From Toxotes chatareus (Eukaryota > Chordata > Actinopteri > Toxotidae): 64,000 nucleotides of DNA. A program made the position numbers and the translations under genes. The notes under the pieces were generated by a model. That model made no database searches, was not told the DNA's origin, and worked only from the letters and a program-made list of their open reading frames with translations. The stretch covers positions 17,812,972-17,876,971 of the forward strand of contig CM028900.1 in assembly GCA_016801885.1 (NCBI GenBank), given 5' to 3'. The number at the start of each line of letters is the position of its first letter. Position 1 is the first letter of the stretch. This document shows, one piece after another, positions 1 to 8,440 of this stretch.

Positions 1-259
1 TTAACAGGATATAAGATACTGTGCCATAGCCATTGTTACTGGCATCCGAAAAGTGGTGGAGTTGTGATGATTTGATGGCACCGAATCCTGCAGGTTTGAT
101 GCATCTGCCAACACTGAAAGATGACAGCCTTTGCAAGCCTAATAACCACCTTTTCCATCTTCTCACTTGTTCTTCTGACACCTCTTCATCCCATGCCTTT
201 TTCTCTTTACACAGTTCTCTTAGAAGAAGTTTTGCAGGTAAGATGAAAGGTGCCAAGAA
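1..259 (-). pseudogene. BEL/Pao pol downstream of the nonsense codon (RNase H-like part), partial
   Basis: The reading frame of the reverse transcriptase continues without another stop to the window edge. It contains FLAPFILPAKLLLREL, a tryptophan-rich linker (KAWDEEVSEEQVRRWKRW) and HHFSDASNNGYGTVSYI. The FSDAS block is the conserved start of the RNase H-like segment in Pao polyproteins. The remaining RNase H, the integrase and the 3' LTR must lie to the left of this window. Confidence 0.85.
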
Positions 260-1640
260 TCAGAGAGGGTCATAAGCTGAGCTTACAACTGCCAGAATTC
301 CTCTTCGTGTGCATGGTTTTTCCTGCACGTCCACTTTGAGCTTAAACGTGTCAGACTGGGTGCACCACTGGACACCTAACGCCCTCTCCATAGGTAGCCG
401 ATCGCTGTCAAGGTTGAGATCTTTAACCTCTAATGCTCTGTCTTCGTCTGGAATTGACATCAGCAGTGCTCTTGAATTGCTGGTCCATTTGGTCAACTTA
501 AATCCACCACTGAGGCACAATGCCTTTAGGTCTTTAGCAAGAGCAACAGCATGCTCGTCCGATGGCACTGAGATTAGACAGTCGTCAACGTAGAAGTTGT
601 TTAAGATTGCCTCAACAGCTTCAGGGTTAGTGCTCTCCCTTCCGTCTTCAGCTGTCCTTCTTAAAGCATACGAGGCACAACTAGGGGAGGAAGTTGCCCC
701 AAACAGGTGTACACACATTTTGTATTCTGCTGGCTTTTGTTTCAGGTCGCCTCCCGGCCACCAGAGGAACCGCAACAAATCTGAATCCTCTTCAGGCAGT
801 CTTACTTGGTAGAACATAGACTCTATGTCTGCCATCATGCCTACTGTTTCCTTCCTGAATCTGGTCAGCACCCCTATAAGGGTGTTCGTGAGGTCAGGTC
901 CTTGAAGAAGCTCATTGTTCAGTGACACTCCCTGATATGATGCGGTACAGTCAAAGACGACTCTTAACTTCCTCTTTTTGGGGTGGTAAACACCGTGATG
1001 GGGAATAAACCATACCCTCCCATCTCTGCCGTCTAACTGTTCTTCAGGAACTTTGGTTGCATATCCCTTTTCTAACAGCTCTCTCATGAAATCAGTATAC
1101 TCCTTGTGAAAGTCAGGATTCCTCAGAAACTTCCTATGGAGACTTGTGAGGCGCTGTTCTGCTAGAAGTCTGTTGTCGGGCATTATTATGTCTTTGTCCT
1201 TCAGTGGTAATCCAATGCAGTAATGTCCGTTAACCAACTGTGTTCTTCTTTTCACTGATTCAAGGAACTGGTGGTCTTCATGTGACGGCTCAGCCTTATC
1301 ATCATACCCTCGCTCTGGGAAGTCTGCATTGTACAGTTGAGTGAACAGGTTTTCCACGTCAGACACTGAGATGCGATTAACCGTGTGACTCAACATCTCT
1401 GGGTTCACTGAAGGCGCTGTGGTTTGTCTGAGAGGACCGTTAATTACCCAGCCAAGAGGTGTCTTCACTGCATATGGTCCATCACCTTTACTGTTTATTA
1501 TCCGCAGAGGTTCACTGGCCTTGTAGGCATCAGCACCGATAAGCAAGCCCACTTCTGCTGCGATATGCACTATGCGAACATCATGCAGGTAAGGCCACTG
1601 TTCTACGTCCTTTTGCAAAGGTATGTTCTCTTTTTCACCG
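260..1640 (-). pseudogene. BEL/Pao reverse transcriptase (Peptidase A17 / RT region)
   Basis: This is the longest open stretch in the window (480 codons from 1702; the true homology starts near 1630). Numbered from the methionine at 1702, it shows HIAAEVGLLIGADAY (47-60), TPLGWVINGP (81-90), WFIPHHGVYHP (231-241), VFDCTA (249-254), the first catalytic aspartate in MMADIESMFYQVRL (289-302), and YVDD (371-374) with the two metal-binding aspartates. It ends at SAYDPL followed by TGA at 260-262, where relatives continue GFLAPF. The same frame stays open beyond the stop, so this is a nonsense mutation. The enzyme would copy the element's RNA into DNA inside the particle; this copy cannot. Confidence 0.93.
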
Positions 1641-2295
1641 GTATGCTGGGTTGAGTAAATGTTTGAGGAAGATCTATATAGCTCTCCTCTTCTAGACCAC
1701 ATACCTCCAAATCTGACAAGATATGAGAGCTCACCCTTTTTTCTGATCCCATAGTAGTCAACAGGAGTTCTGCTTTCTTTCCTCTCAGGTTAAGCTGCCG
1801 CATAACCTCTTCGGTGCAAAAGGTTCCGGTACTTCCTTGGTCCAAGAATGCGTAGATCTGGATTACTTTGTTACTTCTTTTGGACTTTAATTTTACTGGT
1901 ACAATGGAGAGGATGTTTTCTCCTTCACCTGCCCCAGTATCTCTACTACCTTCTTGTCCTGTCCCAATGAGCGCACTGGTGACTTCTGTGATGTCTGTGT
2001 TTTCCTCCTGTCCCGATAGGTCCGCATTGGTGTCTTTCACAATGTGCAGGATGCTTGGGTGTTTTGCTGAACAATGTCTGCACTGCACTCTCTTGTGACA
2101 ATGTCTGCTCAGATGACCTTGTGTGAGGCAGCCAAAACACAGCCCTTTGGTGCTTAAGAATTTGATCCTATCTTTCGGAGTTTGTTCCTTTATCTTCTCA
2201 CAGAATTCCAGGGCGTGGTTTTCCTGACAGAACATGCAAGGACTTTGAAAGGCATCAGCAGCATTGGCTGACTCAGGCCTCTTCGCATGAGCTTG
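1630..2295 (-). pseudogene. BEL/Pao zinc knuckles and aspartic protease (DUF1758 type)
   Basis: Counting from the methionine at 2235, three cysteine/histidine fingers are visible. The first, CMFCQENHALEFC, spans that methionine. The second is CFGCLTQGHLSRHC (residues 33-46) and the third is CRHCSAKHPSILH (52-64). They would bind the RNA genome. The retroviral-type protease active site follows at 132-135 as DQGS in the context AFLDQGSTGTFC, with the expected downstream EEVMRQLNL and LTTMGSEKR. The frame breaks near 1630 at a run of five A after PSIPVKK, and the sequence continues in the next frame with ENIPLQKD. It is the joint between protease and reverse transcriptase. Confidence 0.9.
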
Positions 2296-2299
2296 GTGA

Positions 2300-3056
2300 G
2301 ACCCCTGTGTCCTCCGGCTGGTGCAGCGATCGTAGCAAAGCTGCTCTTTGGATTAGTTCTTTTACTGTTCATCTTTGGCTTCCCTTTACCTTCTATGCTG
2401 ACATCTAGGATGTCCCGAACAGCGGGTCATTGCTGACTTTGGCTTGCCAGTTGATGAAATCCACCAAATCAGAGAATCTGGCTCTTCTTCGGTTCGTGTT
2501 TGGATTTCATAAGCTTTATGCCTCCACTGCTCTTTCATTTTAAAAGGAAGTTTTGAGATGACAGTCTTCATATTACTGGGGTTATCCATCTCCTCCATGA
2601 ACTCGACGTCACTCATTGTGTTTCGGCATCCTATCAGAAACAAAGCATATGCATTTAATGCCTTCCTGTCTTCTGTCTTTATTTGTGGCCATTGTAGCGC
2701 CTTGTTTATAAAGGCTGTGGCATTCGCAGTTCATCCCCATAGTGTTGTTTAAGGAGCCTCCTGGCTTCTCTGTAACCTTCATCTGGCTGCATGTGTTCAC
2801 AGCTACGAACAAGGCTTTGAGGCTCTCCGCGAGTGAACTGCTGCAGGTAGAACAACCTATCTTGTTGACTCGCTGTCTTGTCTTCAACAGCCTGTTCGAA
2901 AGCTCTTATGAATGAGCGATAACTGAGAGGATCCCCTGAGAATGTTGGAACATCTCTGTGTGGGAGCTGCGTCCTGTTTTGCTGCTTAATTAGCATCTCT
3001 GTGATCTCATTTTGCCGCTGCATGACATCGGAGATTCCATCAGGAGTTGCTAGGCG
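2300..3056 (-). pseudogene. BEL/Pao gag core (DUF1759 type), multiply frameshifted
   Basis: The core begins around MQRQNEITEML (3023) and shows the DUF1759-type signature LPTFSGDPLSY-like (here DVPTFSGDPLSYRSFI) and QRLFYL-like QDRLFYLQQF. These are found in gag of BEL/Pao elements, and the domain probably forms the particle. Frame changes occur near 2725 (after YGDELR), 2480 (before the FSDLVDFINWQAKVSNDPLF block), 2413 (at the end of that block) and 2295 (before the zinc knuckles). Each block resumes in another frame without loss of recognisable sequence, so the lesions are small indels. Confidence 0.85.
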
Positions 3057-3650
3057 TTATGAGGGGTCTGGAGGTGCTGCTGATGATACATTTAATCTCT
3101 GTGGCAAAGCTCTGTGGGGCATGGTGCTGGTCTGAGTTGAAGGCTGCACACCCACTGATGCAGAAAATCTCACTCTTTGCAACTCATCATCCTCTTTATT
3201 AACATGATAAGTGTCCTTTAGATTTGCCGTGGGCTGGACCTTTGACCCATAGTACTCATTCATACCATCTTGACCATCCTCGTAGTCTGAGTATACCTTT
3301 ATCTTGGCATCTGATGCAGAAATCTTGGCTTCCAGCTCTAACTGCTCTTTGCGTGCCTTTAAACGTGCTTCCTCCAGCTCGATGTCTTGTCTTTTCTTTA
3401 AAAATGCAGCTCGTACCAACAGCTCTTTGCGCTCTGCCTCTAGCTTCAAACGAGCAGAACTTGCACTGGATGCGTGAGAAGAATAACTGAGCATTGAGCT
3501 AGCTTTATTCTTTCTGCGTGTTTGACTGATGACCTCAGAGATACTATCACTTGGCTGTATATCATCATCATAAGTCTCATGATCAGCAGTACCACAGTCT
3601 TCTTCTTTTATGTCACTCAGGACCATTTCAATCCACTCTCTATTTTTGAA
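3057..3650 (-). pseudogene. BEL/Pao gag, central coiled-coil region
   Basis: This continues gag in the next frame from about NREWIEMVL. It contains a serine-rich stretch (SSHASSASSARLKLEAE) followed by a long charged helix rich in E, K, R and L, typical of the region ahead of the DUF1759 gag domain in Pao elements. It ends at an in-frame TAA (3057-3059). The same frame reopens right behind it and runs into the gag core, so the stop is a nonsense change and not a natural end. Confidence 0.75.
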
Positions 3651-3969
3651 CAAAGTCCTCAAAAGCCAGGCATTTGGGCAGATACCAATTACACTGGTCC
3701 TCTTGCTTATCATCGTCTTCAAGAAGCACTAACATTTCTGTGTTAAGTTTTTTAAACTCTCCAAAGTACTTTTCAAAGATAAATAATGCTTCTTCTTTAA
3801 CCACTTCCACATTATTTTTATCTGTCATTAAGGTTTCAATCTCCTTCCTTTTACGAGTTAGCAAAGCCAGCTTACCCCTTCTCTCGTTCTTCAACCTTTT
3901 TATTTTTTCCTCCATAGCCTTTGTTGTGGGCTTTGGCGTCCTCTTCTGACTGTCTGTTGCGGTATCCAT
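3640..3969 (-). pseudogene. BEL/Pao gag, N-terminal basic and coiled-coil part
   Basis: This opens with MDTATDSQKR at 3969. An ATG at 4002 is also in frame, but it falls in the leader and adds residues unlike a gag start. The product is highly charged, rich in lysine and glutamate, with a predicted coiled-coil character (MEEKIKRLKNERR and following), which fits an assembly domain. The frame stops at 3640-3642, just after a run of five A (minus strand) near 3645. The following reading frame continues at once with NREWIEMVLSDIKEED, so a one-base loss in the A run explains the stop. Confidence 0.75.
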
Positions 3970-4087
3970 GTCTAGCGGTGGCCTCCAATTGAATGCACAC
4001 AAACTGTCCTTTCTTTAGACGACAGCTTCTTCCTTCCACATATTTCCACATAAAGGTTATAATGTGTGCAAACCTTGTAGACGATCA

Positions 4088-4104
4088 CTGCAGCGGAGTC
4101 GCCA
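4088..4104 (-). other. Candidate tRNA primer binding site
   Basis: Read on the minus strand this is TGGCGACTCCGCTGCAG. It starts with the TGG that pairs with the CCA end of a tRNA and lies between the LTR and the gag leader, where reverse transcription of an LTR element is primed. I did not assign the tRNA species. About 120 bases of leader separate it from the gag start at 3969. Confidence 0.55.
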
Positions 4105-4632
4105 GTCTCAGTTACGGTTATGGTTTTGTCACGGAGAAGTAGTTGCGTAACCAAGCCTGCGTGCGAGCGGCGCTGAAAGTCCGTACGTCTCTTTGTTAAT
4201 CCTTAAAAGCGAGAGAGTTTCTTTCGGTACTCCTCTTCCTTTCCTTCTTCACGGAGAGTCCGTCCCCAGCGTCGTACTTAACGAGCATAGTTTTTGACTA
4301 ATGTTAGTGTGGCTCCGTCTGTTTTTTCATTAATGCCCACTTAAGCCGTAGAGTCCGTGAGTGTAGTTGACGCGTACTTCAATAAAAACTCCGTTCTCAA
4401 TTTGTTCTGGTTTTTATCTTTTACTGAAGCTTTTCTTTGTTAAACAAATACGTAAAAACATAAACTTAAACAAGCACGGTCAAAAACTAGTGTGCTCTCC
4501 TGGCTCCACAGCTTCAACTAAAAGTCAAATAAGCACACGCAAGCTATTACATTTACAACCAATCAGAGGCCAGCGCTGTGGAGACATTTGTTCTTAGCCA
4601 ATACAATGTTTCTGTTATAAATGGCTCTAACA
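4105..4632 (-). repeat. 5' LTR of the BEL/Pao element (boundaries inferred)
   Basis: The stretch upstream of gag has no open frame. On the minus strand it can begin TGTTAGAGCC at 4632, the usual LTR start, and it ends just before a TGG-starting primer binding site. It holds two CCAAT boxes (4559-4563 and 4598-4602, plus-strand sense) and a TTATAA at 4615-4620. A weak AGATAAAAAC TATA-like site near 4409-4418 suits minus-strand transcription better. The right boundary rests on the TG dinucleotide, because the partner LTR and the target-site duplication are outside the window. The left boundary could shift by 20 bases or so, since no CA end abuts the primer site. Confidence 0.6.
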
Positions 4633-5780
4633 GTCCTTATTAATAGCAATAAGCGGTATGTTATATTGTTTGTGTTTTATAGAGTATGCTGTTCATACAT
4701 TAAACCTAATGCTATTAATATATAGCTCCATTTTAATTGGCTTTGGTATACAAAATAATTCCAGGAATCTGGCTTATTCAAATGTGTGGGACGAACAACA
4801 GACTACTTTGCAGTTAGTACAGATCAGTCATCAGCAGCCGCTGGGTAGAAATTTAATGTGTTTTTAGAAGATAAAATTTAAAAAAAGAAGTGTATTCAGA
4901 GATAAAAATAATAAACATTAGTAGTTATTGATCCAGTAATTAAACAGAAGATGAAAGGACTGGACACCAAAATTCTGAAACTTGGAAAGGGATGCATTTT
5001 CAGCTAATTAAATACAATTACTCTTTGCTTTTACAGCTGAATGTGAGGAGTTTCACATTAAAAAAAAAAAAGTTTAAGATAGTTTAATTAGGCTCAAAGA
5101 AACTTTACATGACCAGAGTGAAAAAGCTGGTAAAATGCTAGCCTGACATATTAAGAAGAAACAGCTAAATGGCCGAGGGGAACTGACCACAGGTCCATTT
5201 TAAATAAATCAAATACATTTGTTAATTACTACAGGTCCCTCAGTCCCATCAGTCTAATTATCCTGAGAATACAGCCAGCCAGCCAGTTTTTTTTTTTTTT
5301 TTTTTAAATTTTGAAATTCTTTTGTTTTTTTTGTGATGGATTGGATATTCTGTGGGTTCTGATGATGAAAAAGCTTGATCTATAGAGGGAGATCTAAATC
5401 CAGGGAATATAACTATTTCTGATATAGAAGGCAGCATGAGCTGACAGGCTTCCAGCCGACACACAATATTCAAAGAGAAACTAACAGGCCTCTTGTTAAA
5501 CACCAGTTAAAATCAGCAAAGATAGCTTCCCCTCTGATAACAAAATACTGTATGTCTGCGTATTTAAAACAAGTCATGGCGAACAATAGTGCAGCGCAGA
5601 ACCTACAGAATTTATAATTGTGATAAAAAGATTACTGCAAAAAACCTGAGTTTGTGTGCATTTCTCTATTTGTAGTACATTGTAATTAATGCTGTTGGTA
5701 TTTGTAGGACAGTAAGTTTCTTCAACTATCTTACCATTATCGTTGATGGCAAGACACAGTTGAATAGCTTGAATTATTAT
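4633..5780. other. AT-rich non-coding stretch
   Basis: No supported gene. It begins directly at the inferred outer edge of the LTR. Homopolymers are an A11 at about 5060-5071 and a T19 tract at about 5287-5305, preceded by three CAGC repeats. The short open frames here have no recognisable motif. Confidence 0.6.
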
Positions 5781-6052
5781 CCATCCATCCATTACACATA
5801 CTCCTTATCTTCTTAAGGGTAACAGGGGGCTGGAGCCAATCCCAGCCGACTTCCTGAAGAAGTGGGCTTCAAGAAGTGGGCTTCAGCCAAAAACAGGTTG
5901 CCAGTCTATCACAGGACTGATTCACAGAGAAAAACAACAATTCACACTTCCATTGACACCTTTAGGGTCACCTATTAACCTAATATCCATGTCTTTGGAC
6001 TGTGGGAGGAAGCCGGAGTACCCCGAGGGGACCCACGCAAGCATGGGGAGAA
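5781..6052 (+). repeat. Teleost interspersed repeat (CCATCCAT... type), unclassified
   Basis: It begins CCATCCATCCATTACACATAC and contains GGGGGCTGGAGCCAATCCCAG, TTGCCAGTCTATCACAGGACTGA and CATGTCTTTGGACTGTGGGAGGAAGCC, ending near ACCCACGCAAGCATGGGGAG. I recognise these phrases from a very common repeat scattered through fish genomes, but I do not assign it to a class. A 14-base unit (AAGAAGTGGGCTTC) is tandemly doubled at about 5858-5886, a private change of this copy. Confidence 0.75.
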
Positions 6053-6093
6053 ATGAATTTGCCTTTTGTAGTTTTATCACTTTACTGTTTCTT

Positions 6094-6265
6094 GGTACAA
6101 AGCAAGGGGTGCCCTATTTCACCATTCCCTCCAAGGAATTAGAGTACATACCTCAAATACAGGTATTAAAACAGCTGAATTGGATCATCAAACTATATTG
6201 TATGCAGATGATCCATTATTAGAAATCCAGTCATTCAGATTAGAAATCGTAAGATTTCCTGGTGT
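6094..6265 (+). pseudogene. Degenerate L1-like LINE reverse-transcriptase fragment
   Basis: Read across frames this gives GTKQG, then CPISPF, then GIKTAELDHQTILYADDPLL. The GTRQGCPLSP and LYADD blocks are the palm motifs of L1-clade LINE reverse transcriptases, here about 100 bases apart, which is shorter than in intact elements. The YADD codons are at 6201-6212. Two or more frameshifts and an internal deletion separate the blocks. It abuts the interspersed repeat at 5781-6052. Confidence 0.6.
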
Positions 6266-6560
6266 TAAATTGTTTGAGAAAAAATTAGCTTAAGAAAAAG
6301 AAAAAACTGGAACAAGCATTTACTTGGAACCAAGAACACATATAGAATCAAGGGGGAAAAAAGCATACAGAAAGGAATATGAAGTCCACAATCAAAAAAA
6401 AAAGGGAAAAAAAAAGAAAAAGTAAATTGGCTGATACAGTGTCTCTCCACTGTTCGAATAAGGACAAGACTGAAATTTGTATGCATAAAATAAACATAAA
6501 CAATATATTACATATAAAAGGAAGTGAACACAATATAAGCAACAGCTGAGGATGAAATAA
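6266..6560. other. A-rich, low-complexity stretch
   Basis: It is dominated by A-rich runs around 6295-6425. The T-rich complementary frames are open only because of this composition. It could be the A-rich tail of the LINE fragment upstream, but no tail signal was identified. Confidence 0.45.
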
Positions 6561-6564
6561 CCTT

Positions 6565-6800
6565 TTGGTTTGTACCCCTTTATTCATAGAACAAGACAGA
6601 ATTTCAATGCCTTACAACACAAAGCAGTTCAATAACCCAGGATTTTGTATGGCCTCAGTATTATTCTGGCAATCAAACAGCACCCTGTCTCATAATATGC
6701 TTGAAGTACCACAAGGGTCATGTTTGGTCCATGACTGTTCTGCTCATAGTCATAGTGTGCTGCTGTATCTCCTATTATGCCCAAGCTCCTGTAAATCCTG
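6565..6800 (+). pseudogene. Possible second LINE reverse-transcriptase remnant (VPQGS motif)
   Basis: An 83-codon open frame carries LEVPQGSCL at about 6700-6726. The next frame supplies GP and LFCS, matching the VPQGSVLGPLLF block of LINE reverse transcriptases of the jockey/CR1/L2 group. Only this one motif supports the call, so chance is possible. It would be a different LINE group from the L1-like fragment 400 bases upstream. Confidence 0.35.
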
Positions 6801-8344
6801 TACAGAAGGCCTATGAAGGCCTATGCGTGGGAAGTGTTTACTCCAAGATGCCGCATTGCAGAATCATTGATAATGATTAACAATAAAATCTCTGCTAACA
6901 GTAAAACGTATACTTATATTTGACACTTTACATAGTCATATATTTGACTGACATTTTGCAACATTCATTGTAACATTAATTAAGAAATAATAAGTTTACC
7001 CAAACTTACATCATTTGGAATGAGTTATGCTCAAACCTTAGCTTTGTATTCAGCTTACACTGCAGGACTTAGTGCAAGTCATACCCCATGGTGTATTAAA
7101 TGTATCTCATGCTGATGTGAAAGCTTAAATTGGCAGCAGTGGTAACATCCTCTAGAAGCCAGGCATCACTGAAACCCATCAAGCTGCAGGGTGTTGGTTT
7201 TATCCAACAGTTTTTTATTGGAATTGGCTCTGAGATGCAGTGCTGTTTCATTAGTCTTCAGTTCCTGACTGGCGGCAAAGAATAGACAGACCTGTCAATT
7301 AAAATCTGATATCAGTCAGATCAGATATACCTCTAGAGGCTGTAAGCAGGGGTTATATTGGATTAATAGCCCTGGGACCTGGATGTTTTGAGATCCTCTG
7401 GGAAGCAAGGGATCAGTCTTTCTAAATCTGTGCCAACACCTGATCATATTAGCTAAACTGATACCTGATAATAGTTTTAGTCAACTTAAAGTAAACATTA
7501 AATGATGAAAATGAATCAGTTTTTCATCCAAAGGAAGAATGTGACTGAAATCTTTGCAGTAGAAATGAGGAGTAAGTCTAGGGGAACTCTAATTCTATCA
7601 TCCACGGCTGCAGAGGAAAACATCTCTATGTTTCTGGCTTTTTAAATGTACAACTTTATTTAAATTAGTTATTTCACTTTTAGTTATTTCACAATTATAA
7701 ATAGCAGGAGAGAAAATAATGAGGGGCAGGCAGCACCCTGGCCTATAGTTTCAGTGATTGCAAGCTGTCAATCATTTACATGTATTAATTTAGCAATGAG
7801 GTATAATTTGCTTCCTGGGCTGTTCAAAAACTACTTTTCTGAGGCAAAGTCTTCCAAATGCACCAGTTTTTGTTTGAATAATATATGTTTTTGACATCAA
7901 GAACAGCATTTGAGTTTGAATCAACTCAGTTTCCTAGGAATTACATTTGTATACAACCAGACAGCAGCAATGCTTTGCAAGAAATGTAAAGCTGAGAAAG
8001 GTCTATATATTTAAAATTTTATCACCAGAAGGTGGTAGGGAACGATGGTAGGCGCAAAGAAAATGCACAACTATCACATGAAATACCAGAGTTCACATCC
8101 AGAGTCTCTTGTGTGGTGTGTGGTTAGGCTTGTGCAACAAAAAACACTTTTGTTGAGACTAGTGAAAGATGGTGGCCTTGGCTAAACTTAAAAACATGTT
8201 GTGTTGGAAGTCTCTATGAATTTTTTCTGTATTAAACCAGATCACAATATTCCCCTGACCTTAACCAAGTGCTGTGAGTGCCTAAGCAGAACATTAAAAG
8301 GTTTAATAATACTGTAGTCTTGACACGTGGATACTGTACTGCAA
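6801..8344. other. Non-coding stretch, nothing recognised
   Basis: AT-rich sequence without an open frame of note, repeat signature or RNA gene that I could identify. It may hold ancient repeats too diverged to read by eye. Confidence 0.5.
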
Positions 8345-8440
8345 GATCAATCAAAATCAAATCAAATCAGGCTTTATTGTCACTTTGCTGTAACGTACAA
8401 CTGCAGTGCGGGCAAAATGAGACAGGAGTCAGGAGAGTGA
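8345..8440 (-). repeat. LINE (L2-like) 3' tail
   Basis: On the minus strand the sequence runs GCACTGCAGTTGTACGTTAC, then AGCAAAGTGACAATAAAGCC, then a short repeated tail of TGATT/TTGAT units. The block GTGACAATAAAG followed by a simple repeated tail is the usual 3' end of L2-type fish retroposons. The body of the element should lie at higher coordinates, but I could not trace it past about 8450, so this is probably a heavily 5'-truncated insertion. Confidence 0.6.

Larger units (their letters stand above)
1..4632 (-). mobile_element. BEL/Pao LTR retrotransposon, decayed, truncated by the window edge
   Basis: Reading leftwards from 4632 the order is LTR, primer binding site, gag, zinc knuckles, aspartic protease, reverse transcriptase and RNase H-like region. 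The integrase and 3' LTR would lie beyond base 1. The domain order, with the protease directly after the knuckles and a YVDD reverse transcriptase carrying the LGWVI and SAYDPL signatures, is that of the BEL/Pao superfamily, which is common in fish. The reading frame is broken by frameshifts near 3645, 2725, 2480, 2413, 2295 and 1630 and by in-frame stops at 3057-3059 and 260-262, so this copy cannot make its own proteins. Conserved motifs are still readable on both sides of every break, which points to moderate age. The superfamily call is firm; the family within BEL/Pao is not determined. Confidence 0.93.

Noticed and set aside
1620..1645. Programmed -1 ribosomal frameshift between protease and reverse transcriptase
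   Set aside because: The site is G AAA AAG, which is not a canonical slippery heptamer, and no following pseudoknot is evident. BEL/Pao elements generally use one continuous frame, and several equivalent breaks occur elsewhere in the element, so a plain indel is simpler.
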